Positions 48,689 to 60,869 of a stretch of DNA of 64,000 bases are shown piece by piece. Source of the DNA: Thysanoteuthis rhombus (Eukaryota > Mollusca > Cephalopoda > Oegopsida > Thysanoteuthidae); assembly GCA_963457665.1 (NCBI GenBank), contig OY735219.1, positions 17,232,032 to 17,296,031 of the forward strand, in the 5' to 3' direction. Under the pieces are notes generated by a model. That model had not been told where the DNA came from, did not search any database, and was given only the letters and a program-made list of their open reading frames with translations. Position 1 is the stretch's first letter. Each line of letters opens with the position of its first letter. The position numbers and the translations under genes were made by a program.

Positions 48689-51459
48689 AATATATACACA
48701 CACGGAGATGTTAGTATATGCGCTATATTATTTTCAACTAACAAACTTACATGTTTTTATTCCATTTCCTTTCATATTTTCTGCGTCTCAAATCAAATAT
48801 TTGAGATGAATGCAATCGAATAAATCGAGGGACTTTTGGAAATATTGTCAGACCCAGATACATGGATTCTTTGAACTTTTAAAGTGAAGTGAAAGTGCTT
48901 AGGAAGGACAATTTGGCTATTGCCATCCCGTATTAGTTGGACTGTCAGTCAAAACCTTTACAATATTATCCTTTCACACCTCAGAGTTGGGCTTCTCAAG
49001 TAAGAATTGTCTGAAGAATAGGATAGTCCGACTGAAAAGAACATTCAAGGCTTTTGATTTGAAATGTAGTTCTCATTTCAGCCCAATTCAATCTTATGAT
49101 TTAAATGTCTCCAAGTTTCTTGTTACATTCGGCATGCTACGAATCAACTCCGATGATAATTCCCTTACTTTGTTTTCTCTTCTGATCAGAACACATTTCC
49201 CACAAACTACCGTAGATACCAAAGGTCTGATTGGCGATAATACCAATGTTATCAACCTAAACTGGTATCGTGGATTTGAACTGCTAGGGGCAACTCGAAT
49301 TCAATGCAATACACTAGTTCCAGCGATCGAATTTCTAGATTGATCTGACATAGAATGCTTTTGGTGTTCAAGTTTCCATAGCGAGTTCTCAGATTAGTTA
49401 GGATCTGCATAAGGTCAAGCTAAGCTAAAAATGAATTTAAAATCAAACATGACTTGAATTTATAGTAGTTCAAGCTGTTCAAAAGCGGGATGTTGATGTA
49501 CTAAGCATATGTCGAAGAAATTATTTTAACAAAACGCATTTTTGAGATCCGTGAATTCCAAAGGTTGATCCTATGTAAAAGAAAAGAATGTCTTCCAAGG
49601 GAATAAGTATGGCCAGAGATTTGAGTGTATGAGAAATCGAGAACACTTCATATCAACTATGCCATGTCACCAGATAGAGAGCAGGTGACCTCGAAGTTTT
49701 AATTCGACTGACTTTCCAAACATCAAGACAACTGAGGCAACACAAATTTTCCCACAACAGGGGAAAGTGTCAGAAAGCCATGGAACGGAAAGGATACCAG
49801 GGATATTTTTTCATTAAGCATCGGATAAAAACTAGAATTATTGGGGAATTACCAAATTCAGTAAAAATGTTGCATTGTGTCGTGCCAAAAGATAACTAAT
49901 ACACGGTTTCAATCATTTTTCCAAGGTGACTAAATTAGTTCCAGAAGACTAAAAGATCGGCCAACAGTAACATTAGGAAAGGAATAGATACTGAGAGTGG
50001 AAACTCATGTGAAGAGAGTGTACCCATGCCCAGGGAAATGCAAAAAACAATTTCAGTACTCCCAATGTTTTACAGACTTTATATCAGTAAAAATGGATGA
50101 ATGAATACACCAAGTTCTGGTCTTATGACAAGCACTTTATAGCCTAAATCCATGGACAGTCAAACTGTAATCCAAAAGATCAGAGGCTTGTTGGGAAGAA
50201 AAAGTGGGGAACATGGATATCCCTCACCACATGAGTCATCCCAAGACCAATATATAGGGACAGTATTTGAGCTCTTATCCGTTGATGCTCTAAAATCAGA
50301 TCTTTTGAATGTTATGGAAACGGGGATTGTACTTGGACGACCACATTGTTTCCGGAGGAAGCACATACTGTCAAAATATCTGGCAGAACTTGACATTACA
50401 TCCACAGTAAGATAGACGAAGACAAGCCCGTGGGTCTTTTTGTCACATCTCAAAAGAGGTTGATCGGTTCACTAGAGCAAAGATAATTTAAAGAGAAAAA
50501 AAAGGCAAAATGAAGACCCCAAAGATGGTGTCAGGAAGTACAGGTGCCCGATGTTCTCACCTGATATGAAAGACTTCTAGACTTCAAATGGAACTATTCA
50601 AAGACGAGTGAATTCTCCTACCGACCAATAATATCAAAAGGTCTTCCAGTTCTTTGCCAAAATTATCAACTGAATGATTCATTATTCTCTCTGCAAAACA
50701 CTTCATTGCCGTAATTTTGTTCCGTATACGACCCCCTGTGATTCACTCCCTTAGCTTACCAATCTGAAGAGATTGGAAGCGGGCTGGAGGAAATTTTAAT
50801 CGGAGAAAATGAATGATCGATACCCATTGAAGTGGGTTAGATTTTTTTTAGTAATACAACTGACCTGGCCAGCATTTCAAATTTAGTGTCAAAATATTGG
50901 AGTGTTTTGTTTCACTTTGATACTTAAGAATTTAGTTTTCACACGGTTGCTTGACAAGTTTAGCAGCCAATTGACGGACATTTCTTTTGTCATGAGTGCA
51001 TACAAGCTAGTTACTGATTCACTTGGAGAATTACTAAGTGCAGCTAAGAAGACTGTACCGTGTCGTGCTAAATGAGAACGTGCTTTGTCTGAGATGTCCA
51101 TAGTCTTCAAAGATAATTTTGCTGGCATTAGCGTTTGGAGAAACGGATCAATGATTGACGAGTGATTATGCCTACACCCACCGAGATTCAGCGAGCAATT
51201 CCAGGTTTTTACAGGCTTGCTTATATCCGTACAATAAATGAATTCATCGAAATATTGGTCAAATGCCAAATCAAAATGTAATTTTAGATTCAACATTGGT
51301 TTTGTAACGGAAAAAATTCGTGGCCCTTTTAATTGCAACTCAGCTGTATTCCGAAAGATTAGAAGCTTGATTGACAATTTTCTGATTTCGAAAAAGAACG
51401 AAATTTCTTCCTACCACGAGTGATCCCGCAAAGATCACCAAGTTCTAAGATTATCCCTG
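48041..51459. other. Long shared anonymous block, unit 2
   Basis: Counterpart of 34621-38094. The frame equivalent to 35686 is longer upstream (118 codons, 48987-49343) because of small indels. TA/CA microsatellite at 48655-48706. From about 50460 this block is part of the internal duplication. Confidence 0.5.
48655..48706. repeat. (TA)n microsatellite, unit 2
   Basis: Unit 1 has a short CA run here (35260-35272) and unit 3 a long CA run (62137-62168), so the motif type itself differs between units. Confidence 0.9.
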
Positions 51460-51556
51460 GTGAATTTAGCCGCCAATTGACGGATATCTATTCGTTTGAA
51501 AGTAGATAAGGTAGTGTCCTGATAAATTCAGCAACCAATTTAATGGATATCTTTGT
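51460..51556. repeat. 62-bp repeat, about 1.6 copies, unit 2 copy A
   Basis: Starts at 51460 and 51521 (61 bp apart). Confidence 0.88.
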
Positions 51557-51739
51557 TTGGTGTCAATTCAGGTTTGTTGCTGAAACAAGAGCCATTAATC
51601 TATGCAAAAGCCATACGTAAATGTTGAAGATACTGACAGGGGGCTTTTATTTGGCTGCCTCACCAACCTACGTCAGTCGAGTGGTCGGTCAAAATCTCTA
51701 CAATACTAAAGATTATGCCTACAGACCTGTGAGCAAAAA

Positions 51740-52168
51740 CAAAATCCAAAGCACTGCATGCTGACATATCGCCTGTATCACATAACTGAATAGGTGATTA
51801 ACGGATGCATTTGTTCTAAATCCAGGAGCGTTTTTAAAAGTGATTTTATAGCTACTGGTCAGTCTTACCTTGCCTCGAAACGACAAGCAACAGAGTTCTA
51901 TGGAAAAAGATCAACCGAAGAAGCATGAAGGACCTAGGGAATTAATGGTTCTTTGAGCAGGTTATAATTGCGGTCATCTATTCATTCTGCAAATACCCAT
52001 CTTTGGCAAAGAAAAATTGAGTGTTCTACCAGGGAGGTGATGAAAAAAATTGGATCAATAGCGATGCAACAAAATGCTGGTAAAAAATACTGCTAGTTCA
52101 AGATGCCCCTTGTGTGAGGATCAGGAGGGGGGATCAGTAACTCACATTTTGTAAGCACGGTTGTTGAG
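51740..52168 (+). mobile_element. LINE-C, Tx1-like fragment, unit 2 copy A
   Basis: Linker-like part at 51755-51830. The motif A part is cut off by the duplication junction at 52168. Confidence 0.4.
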
Positions 52169-53474
52169 GTTGATCGGTTCACTAGAGCAAACATAATTTA
52201 AAGATAAAAAAAAAGGCAAAATGAAAACCCCAAAGATCGTGTCAGGGAGTACAGGTACCCGATATTCTCACCTGATATGAAAGACTTCTAGACTTCAAAT
52301 GGAACTTTTCAAAGACCAGTGATTTCCCCTACCGACTAATAATATCAAAAGGTCTTCCACAGTTCTTTGCCAAAATTATCAACTGAATGAGATCTGAGAT
52401 GTCCATAGTCTTCAAAGATAATTTTGCTGGCATTAACGTTTGGAGAAACAGATCAATGATTGAAACTCATTTGATGAATGGTTATGCCTACGCCCGCCAA
52501 GATACAGGGAGCAATTTCAGGTTTTTGCAGGCTTGCTTATATCCGTGCAATAAATGAATCCATCGATATATTGGTCAAATGCCAAATCAAAATGTGATTT
52601 TAGAATCAAGATTGGTTTTGTAACGGAGAAAATTCGTGGCCTCTTTAATTGCAACTCAGCTGTATTCCGAAAGATTAGAAACTTCATTGCCAATTTTCTG
52701 ATTTCGAAAAAGAACAATTTCCTACGACGAGTGATCCCACAAAAATCAAGTTCTAAGATTATCCCTGGTGAATTTAGCCGCCAATTGACGGATATCTATT
52801 CGTTTGAGAGTAGATAAGGTAGTTTCCTGATAAATTCCGCAACCAATTGACGGATATCTCTTTGCTTGGTGTCAATTCAGGTTAGTTGCTGAAACAAGAG
52901 CCACCAATTTATGCAAAAGCCATACATGAATGCTAAAGATACTGACAGGGGGCCTTCATTTGGCTGCTTCACCAACCTACGTCAGTTGAGTGGTCAGTCA
53001 AAACCTTTACAATACTAAGGATTATGCCTACAGACCTGTGATCAAAAACAAAATCCAAAGCACTGCATGTTGACATATCGCCTGTATCACATCACTGAAT
53101 AGGTGATTAATGGATGCATTTGTTCTGAATTCCAGGAGCGTTTTTAGAACTGGTTTTATAGCTACTGGTCAGTGTTACCTTGCCTCAAAGCGACAAGCAA
53201 CAGAGTTTTATGGAAAAAGATCAACCGAAGAAGCTTGAAGGACCTAGGGAATTAATGGTTTAACGAGCAGGTTATAATTGCAGTCATCTATTTATTCTGC
53301 TGATGCCCATCTTTGGCCAAAGCAAGAAAAATTCCTGAATGTTATACCAGGTTGTGATGAAAAAATTGGATCAATAGTGATGCATCAAGATGCTGGTAAA
53401 AATACTGCTAGTTCAAGATGCCCTCAGTATGAGGAACAGGGGTGGGATCAGTACCTCACATTTTGTAAGCACGG
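52169..53474 (+). repeat. Unit 2 internal duplication, copy B (internally shortened)
   Basis: Restarts at TGATCGGTTCACTAGAGC. It loses about 0.4-0.5 kb between 'caactgaatga' and 'gatctgagatgtcc' (near 52390), then follows the normal unit to its end. The junction with copy A shares GAGGT with both parent sites. Confidence 0.85.
52768..52864. repeat. 62-bp repeat, about 1.6 copies, unit 2 copy B
   Basis: Starts at 52768 and 52829 (61 bp apart). Confidence 0.88.
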
Positions 53475-53590
53475 TTGTTGAGGTCGTCTATTATGGAGAC
53501 CTGATCAAATGTGATCGGTGTAGCGCTTTTATTAACCTGTTTCCTGCAGCTGAATTCAGCGAGAACTTTTCACCAGGATTCGCCTCTTGA
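53045..53590 (+). mobile_element. LINE-C, Tx1-like fragment, unit 2 copy B
   Basis: Counterpart of 38555-39105. A 66-codon frame at 53390-53590 has 'LIKCDRCSAF' at the motif A position. Confidence 0.5.
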
Positions 53591-53860
53591 TTGTTTCAAT
53601 ATAAATTGAATATAGTTTTGGGTGGTGTAGGTCAATTTATCATGATTACCCAGTTCTGCATAGGCTGTAACTTGAAAGAAAGTCACTTGAAGCAAAAGAG
53701 CTCTAGACGGGTTGAAATCTTGAATACTTGGAGAGGATTTGAAGGATTGGGTCCGAGCGGAAGGCAAATTTTTAGCCGTGTTTTCAGCCTCTAATTAAAA
53801 CAGCGCTTTTAAATCATACCACCGAGAAAATGATAATTGACAGAAGTTTTGTTTCGTTTT

Positions 53861-53992
53861 CAGGGGTAAAATGACAGTTGCTGGGTAAGGAATGAAGGTT
53901 TCGAGCCTACCTTGTGGTACTGGATGGATAACAGCTAATTAGTAGCCACACTGAAGAGCAGCAATACAACTAAACAGCTATTTATGGATGAC
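53861..53992 (+). mobile_element. SINE S1, unit 3, 5' half deleted
   Basis: Same truncated form and junction as the copy at 39377. Confidence 0.6.
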
Positions 53993-54043
53993 TATTAATA
54001 CATATATCTATATCATTTAGATTTTTCCTATATAAAAACAGAC

Positions 54044-54232
54044 TTGACTCGAAATAATTTGATAACTGATATTACAAACGTGATCTCTAGCGATGGCAAC
54101 AGATTTAAGCGAAAATTACTCATACAAGAGACATACCACGGAATTGATGGTATAAAACACATACAAATCACGAAAATACCTTCACCTTATAATTTACAGC
54201 TATCAATAAACACCCCCATCCCCACTAAATAA
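54044..54232 (+). mobile_element. Possible Penelope-like C-terminal fragment, unit 3
   Basis: The best-preserved copy reads 62 codons. They include 'NVISSDGNRFKRKLLIQET' then 'KIPSPYNLQLS', spaced like the C-terminal tail after the GIY-YIG domain of Penelope-type retroelements (a basic 'R/K-lex-E-x-xxI' helix, then a 'lP..Y..L' end). No GIY-YIG catalytic motif is visible, so this is a shape match only. Alternatives are an RTE or other LINE remnant, or chance. Confidence 0.28.
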
Positions 54233-54292
54233 AAAAAAGGCAGGTCAAAAATTGACCACCCAAAAAAGAAAGTTACATGCATATGGAATAAG

Positions 54293-55708
54293 GTGTGGTA
54301 GAGTGCAAAAGAGCATAGCTCTTTTGGAGTTGCTCCTCAGCTGAGGTTCCCTTGTATATGCCGACCTGGCGGGTAGATTGTGTGTCGTTGATGTTACCAT
54401 AAGAGGGGATGCCTTCCGACTGAAGGAGGTCTATGCGCCAAACAGCCAAAGTGAGCGACTCTGCTCCTTCAAGTGGATCAATCTGTCCATAGTTTCGTCA
54501 AGGAGGCTAGTTTTAGTGGGTAATTGGAATGCTGTCCTTGATCCTAACATACATCCGTGTTTTTAGTACTTCTATTTACCCCTGTTTCTAATCCATCTTA
54601 AGAATTTATTGACAGGCTAGACCTTGTCGATAAATTTCAAAATAAACATACCATGGAGTAGTAGGGACTTGGACTGGTACTGGCACCCAGAATACAGTGC
54701 AATAGTCCGGTTACATCGATCGGGTGTTAGTTGATAGAATCGACCTTAAGCTGTTAGAATGTCCAAGTTTTCAGACTGTCCTTTATTCGGATCATAAATT
54801 AGTGAGGGTCCGAATAAATTAAAGTATGTCCTTGATTACTGGAAATTCAATACATCGCTAATGGATGTGGAGGGTTTTTTGGGGGACAGCAAACACTACT
54901 AATCCAGCAGGAATTGACTGGGGGGATGGCATCTGAGGAAACAGTCTACTGGCATCATGAAAATAGAATTTGATCTTTTGCAGCCAAATATAGCAGAAGA
55001 CTCAACTTTGAGAGACTACCGGCACAATAGACATCAAAATCCCATGTAGAGCGGGCTATGGATAGGGGGGACTCTAGTGAAGTGAAAATTGCTAAAGCAG
55101 AGCTGGCCTCATTGCTCGTCAAGAAGGACCAAGCCCTAGTAGTTACAGCTAGATTAAAAAGAATGTGCGAGGCAATGAACTGCGAGCTGAAGAAATTCAG
55201 AATGAGTCAAGCCTGTTACTTGCCAGTGTCACGTTATCGACTCAGACGACTTGAGACCATAGACGAAGGTATCAGCGAGGTATTTTGTGCAAACTTCCAG
55301 GAGCTTTTCGCCAGGGAGTCTGGTCTGAGTTCAGTTCATTTCGACACATTTAACTGACTTCCCTCGCTTTGAAGCGACGGAATGAGCTGGGTGTGAGGGG
55401 CCAATAACACAGGATGAAGTCCAGGAAGTGTTGAAGAGCGTGGAGAAGGAAAAGACACCAGGAATTGATCGTCTGCCCTACAAGGTGTATTCGAGGCTGT
55501 CACCCATTTTTGTTCATTTGCTGGCATTGATCTTTAACCACTGGTTAAAGGAGGGGATTATCACCCATTGCTTTACCAGAGGGGTGTTGAGATTGCTACA
55601 CAAGATACAAAATGGGACAGGATAGACAACTACTGGCCCATAACTCTGCTGAATACATAGTTTAAAATTTTGGCCGAGATCCTGTCTAACTACCGCAGAC
55701 AGCGTGAC
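54293..55708 (+). mobile_element. LINE-A, L1/Tx1-like fragment, unit 3
   Basis: Counterpart of 40640-42215 with its 5' end cut at 54292. The endonuclease piece is 62 codons at 54378-54566 ('VVDVTIRGDAF', 'RRLVLVGNWNAVLDP'). The linker is open for 99 codons at 55058-55357 and the RT start for 65 codons at 55428-55625. From about 55163 it is almost identical to unit 2. Confidence 0.78.
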
Positions 55709-56370
55709 GAACTAGATAGGTGTTGTCTCTGCAACAATGGAGAGGAAAGTTAACCCTAACGACGGATGGTTATAATGAGAGCTTAACTAATGAATGAATA
55801 CAAACAATGCTATGACCTGGTTTAGCAACCTCTAGCAAGGTAACATCCGTACAATTCTGTATAATAGACTACAAAAAGTATTGAGACTCCGTAATACCCA
55901 TGCCTTAATGAGAAATTTGAAATCGTCGCCTTTACTATCTAAGGCACAGCTCAAAATTTCTTTAAAAGTAGTAAAACTGGTAGAAGTGGGGAGGTTTTGG
56001 ATACTTTAATCAATCACCATCTTATATCCCAGCCACGATTGGCACAATTTAATCCTTGAACACGAGAAAGTATCTTCATAATTATCCGGAGTTGTACAAC
56101 ATGTAAGAACAAACCTTGGAGCCAGTAGACAGCTAACAACCATGTAAAATGTCTGATTAATCTCATCCAAAATGACTGATGGGTCACCAACACAACTGAT
56201 TCGTCAGAACATCCCGATACAACAAATTCATAACCAGCCATAAACAAATATTAAAACTTCACTTTCCCTACCTAAGATAAAGAAAAGATTGTGAATAACC
56301 ACATAATTTTAACTGTATTACGTGTGGAACAATTCATAAAACTCCACAAATACCATAAATAATTATTGTA
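55709..56370. other. Anonymous block after LINE-A, unit 3
   Basis: Counterpart of 42216-42877, without length difference. Confidence 0.5.
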
Positions 56371-56583
56371 TCATCCACAGACGGCTGTTTCGATGTATTA
56401 TATCTCTTCGGTGTGGCTATAGATTTTAAGCCACCCAGTACCACAAGGCAGAATTGAAACCCTCACATTGGATCCGGAGGCCGATATCCTACCTCTGGAC
56501 TAGGGAACTGAGTGGTCAGTAAGGCTGAATTTAAGCGACATATTCATTTACACAGAAACTCTCATCCACCAGAATGCTCTATT
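56371..56583 (-). mobile_element. SINE S1, minus strand, unit 3
   Basis: Unit 3 counterpart. By eye it differs from the unit 2 copy at about 13 of 210 positions. Confidence 0.65.
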
Positions 56584-57439
56584 GTAAAAACAAACGCCAT
56601 TATAACAAGAGCAGTTAGAGAAATAGAAATCAACGGAAAATGGCCTTCCCACTGACGCCCTGAATAAGTATGGATCTTTAAAGGCAAAACAGCAAGTGTG
56701 ACTGGAGCAAATTTATTATTTCATGTTTAAAACTGTACTCAAATCGTTTCTATATTGAACATTATGAAATAAACCCATCATGCATCTCACTGAATTACTT
56801 ATGTAACACTTTATAAATGTACATTTCAGGTATTCATCTATGAATCTACGTTTTGTTATGCTTACATTAGCAAGGAGATAGAGTTGCACCAATCTCCTAA
56901 TTAGTATTTTTCCTTGTTTCAATATTCGATACGTAAAATTCATACTTTTGACTTTGCCTATGGATGTCAAACGAAATTCATCACTGGATTAAATATATTT
57001 ATCAATTTGTGAAGGTATTTAGAATTCCAGTTCCGTACATCATAAAGGTTGATTTTTAAGGTCACTCAACGTCACTCCTTGTCTATGCATTTCACAAAAT
57101 TATATCCACGTTGGAATGAATCGTTATTCTCTATGGGGCAATTTTTCATGCCCGAAATTACCAGAACAATCTTTGTAAATGTGAGAATGAATTATGGGTT
57201 TTATATGGATGCAACAATTTTTAAATGGAGTTGGAACTATTATTGAGTTTGAAAAAGTTCCTTATTTTCCGTTTGGTTATTTTATGAGGAATGAATATGA
57301 GTATATATATATATATATAGATATATATATACACACACACGTTCATGTCATGCGCTCACGTTCTTTCAAAGGCAGACAAGTATTAAAAAATTCCATTTTC
57401 CATTCCCATAAAGTGGTGGTATTTGACAGCTTCACAGGG
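56584..57439. other. Shared non-coding block, unit 3
   Basis: Counterpart of 26588-27439, with a short TA/CA microsatellite at 57300-57341. Confidence 0.5.
57300..57341. repeat. (TA)n(CA)n microsatellite, unit 3
   Basis: Same site as 27293. Confidence 0.9.
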
Positions 57440-59276
57440 TTACAGTAGACAAGAAACAAATAAAAACAAAAAGAAAACAAAGATACTGAAAACAAGCCTG
57501 AAGAATCGTTGCAAGACAAATTTCGTCAGTTTCAGTATAATCAAAGACAGTTGACAAACCCCCAACTATCCCCTTGCCCAAGCCGTCTCCTCTGCCACCT
57601 AAAACGGTTGCCGAAAGAGGGGTTGGAGGGAGAGTGGAAGGTAGTGGGAAAAAGATGGAAAGCCCAAATAGCAGGGCCTCCGTCTCTACAGGTTCCTAAC
57701 TGTAGTGGCATCGACGGTCCGAATAGAGATACCTTGCGGTCATATGCAGACACGGCCTGGAACTGAGGGGTGGGGCACAATTAATTTCACTAATGACCAG
57801 ACAGCCACTAGAGAAAATTACCCCTCCAACCACTCTTCCATCACCGAAAACACTACACAGCCCTCTCCTGAAAACTCAGGCTAACTGTTCCGGGAAAGTT
57901 TCCCAATCAACGAGAAAAAAAAAAAAAAATTAACGAGGGGTGCATATCTGCCGTGTAGATTTGGAAACTGTACAAAAAGCCCAAAGTTCAGCAGCAGGCA
58001 CTTATGGTTCTCAACTTTCATTACGTCGAGCCTGGCAGGCGCAACTTTCAGGAACCAACCAGGGTCAAAAAGCTGCTAATCGTCGTCTCCAAAAGAGCTA
58101 CTCTCTTTCGCACTCTTCGACACCTCAAAGTGAGTATTTGTTGCATTCAGGAGACCCACTTTATTCCAAGTGATAATGAGGGTGTGCTGTCTAAGATGTT
58201 TCCATCTCTTCTCAGCATACTTTGATGATTACACAAGAGCCGTCTCGTGGCTAATAAGCTATGCATTAAACGTGATGGGTTCCCTTAAATATGCCGACCT
58301 GGTGAGCAGATCGAGTCGTTGATGTTACCATAAGGCTCTTGCCCTCCAACTGATTGGGATTTACGCACCAAACAGCTAGGGTGAGCGATTCGATTTCTTT
58401 TGGCAGATCGATCTGTTCAAGTTTCGTCAAGGCGGGATGTTTTTGGCAACATTCCAATCACCAGCTTTGATCCCCAGGTAGTCCCTTTATTCACCCCTCT
58501 GTCTAACAACGCAGAAGTAGATGAATTTCAAAATGAGCTCCCCTCCTGAGTAGTATGGATCCGGACTAAAAGTAGTACCAAAAGTCTAGTGCAACAGTCT
58601 AGTTACATCGATCGGATATTAGGAGAGTCATCCTAAAGCCTTTGGAATGTCCAAGTATCCACAGCGTCTTTCATTCGGATCATTGATTAGTGAGGGTCGG
58701 AATAAATTTAGGTACTTCTAAACCCTTAAAATGTGGTTACTGGAAATCAAGTCTTTAATGGATGTAAAGGATTTTGGGGACCAGTTAACACTAACAATCC
58801 ATCGGGCACTGATGGGGGCCATCCTGGGGAACGAATTCTGGAGGCCCCTGAAAACTAAGATTAGGTATTTTGCTGTCAAATATTGCAAAAGACTCAATTT
58901 TAAGAGAATAGCGGCACAAAGGACATTAAAATCCTGAATAGAGCAGGGGGTGGACAGAGGGGACTCTAGCAAAGTAAAAATAGCTGAGGCATGACTGGCC
59001 TCCTTGCTTGTCGGAAAGGACCAAGCCTTAGTAGTTAGAGCTATATTAAAGAAAATGTCCCAAGGAAATGAACATGGCCGCTTAACTGCAAGCAGAAGAA
59101 ATCCAGAGTGCGTCAAGCCGGCATATTGCCAGTGTCACGTCACCGGACGGACCACTTGAGACCATGGACGAAAGTATCTGCAAGGTTGTTCGTACAATAT
59201 CTCAGGAGCTTTTAACCAAGGAGCTTGGTCTGAATTTGGCTCAGTTCAACAACTATTTAACTGACTTCCCTCACCT
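57440..59276 (+). mobile_element. LINE-B, L1/Tx1-like, unit 3, 3' truncated
   Basis: ORF1 end at 57509-57766 (85 codons open, 'KEGLEGEWKVVGKRWKAQ', 'RDTLRSYADTAWN'). Endonuclease start at 58004-58225 with 'ICCIQETHFIPSD'. Linker to 59270. It stops at 'ctgacttccctcacct', joined to sequence that in unit 2 lies 1.0 kb beyond, so the RT and C-terminal parts are lost. Confidence 0.8.
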
Positions 59277-59884
59277 TTATACTAGTTTCATTTTATATTG
59301 AGAGAATAAGGTTCAGGAAACATTGATGAAAGCTTGATGTTATACCACGTGGAAAAATTAACTACAGTTTGAGAAATTCTAATTCTTTGGTTGAATATGT
59401 TGGTAGAGAATCGACTCGAAGTAGCCATGTGATTTGTTTTCTTTTAAAGAGACGAGTTGGTTTTCATGCAATCTGATATTGAAACCGACACGACGGATTT
59501 GATATTCACATGGGTGAACACTCAATAGAAATTAAAAAGTCATGCCTACTTATGCTTACACATCCCTCATCGTTGAAAACGTGACCTACGTGGGTAAACA
59601 CTGTTTACAAACTTGAACGTATAACATCAATACAAATAAAACCTTACACAAAATTACATGTATGGCATAAACCATGGTAAAGGGAACTTGTGTTTGTACA
59701 ACACTCAGATGCAAAGTTAACTGTTCCAAACCTCAGGAACAGTTACATGTGTAGAGAATGCAAACAAGAGAATCTATACATTGTACCATAAGTGTCGGTG
59801 GGGTTGAACTAGGAAGTTACATTGGTAAAAAGGTGATTAGAGTTACAAACAATGAGAGTTTTCAATTCAAATCTGCAATGCTCA

Positions 59885-59885
<1 letters not shown>
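59277..59885 (+). pseudogene. Non-coding block with possible decayed C2H2 region, unit 3
   Basis: Counterpart of the right part of 32086-32997. From about 59480 it resembles unit 1 more than unit 2. Confidence 0.22.

Positions 59886-59923
<38 letters not shown>
59886..59923. repeat. (TA)n microsatellite, unit 3
   Basis: Same site as 32998, longest of the three. Confidence 0.9.
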
Positions 59924-59924
<1 letters not shown>

Positions 59925-60869
59925 ACTATATATTCGAGATGAAATGATATTGCCAATATTATTTTATTGCATAATATAAAGTGTAATAAAAAAGTTCAAT
60001 GTTGGAATAAAGGCAACCGTTAGAATTTCATTTAGAATTTACTTTTAATCTAAACCATATAAGAAAGGATTATATTAATGCAAAATACAACCATCCCCCC
60101 GAAAGAATTACATCATTTATTCGATAGAAACTAATGTTATTCCTCAAATAGAATAATACTCAGTATTAGAAATAAATACACCAAAGCCTTGAAGGACAGC
60201 AGTTTTACCAAAACTGATTATGATGAAAAAGTAAAGTCTGATTATGTAAAACGTAACTTAGAAGGTACAAAAATCATCTGTTGTACACTGCCGTTCAATG
60301 CTGAAGTAAAAACTGACAGAGAAAATATTCCAATTTCTACCATATCATTTGAAAAATCCATTATGAAAAAATGCAGCATTTTACACAGAAATTGTTTATC
60401 TGATTACACCAAAGGGGGGGGGGATATGGCATAATAAAATTTATTACCGTAACCCAGTTACTTGTTCTCGATTTAAAACCATTGACACCCTCCCACAGTT
60501 GCTGCAATTTTTTGTTTGGAAGCGACCGAATCTGATCACAGGTTTTCCAGAAGACTGCATCGATGGTGTGAGTATAAAATGCATGCATATCAAGAAACCA
60601 TGAAGGCAACGTTTGTTGGACATTATAGCCTGCAACTTTAAGAGGATTTGGGCAAAAAATCCCAACCATTATCAAACATGGACAAAATGTCACACACTGC
60701 TATTATCCCACATAAAGTGCCCTCTTTTGAATATGTGGGGATATAAAGTTAAAACAATACATTAAGTATGTCTTTTTCCCTTCCACATATGACCTGAGAA
60801 ACCCTACTTATAGTTTGCACGTTCTACCGTATTGAATTTGATAATCAGGTACAAGTCATAAAAAAATGC
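59924..60869. other. Unassigned block ahead of hAT fossil, unit 3
   Basis: Counterpart of 33026-33929, close to unit 1. A homopolymer G run at 60413-60422 differs in length from unit 1 and shifts the frame. Confidence 0.4.

Larger units (their letters stand above)
50460..52168 (+). repeat. Unit 2 internal duplication, copy A
   Basis: From TGATCGGTTCACTAGAGC to 'gtaagcacggttgttgaggt'. The copy lacks the last 400 bp of the normal unit end, because copy B starts here. Confidence 0.85.
39189..53677 (+). repeat. Tandem array, unit 2 (14.5 kb)
   Basis: Second copy, same orientation. Against unit 1 it gains about 2.1 kb with LINE-A (40610-42745, where unit 1 has 54 bp). It loses about 0.5 kb after 39376, about 1.8 kb of LINE-B at 46150, and about 1.0 kb at 47555. 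It also carries an internal duplication (50460-52168 repeated in shortened form at 52169-53474). Confidence 0.93.
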
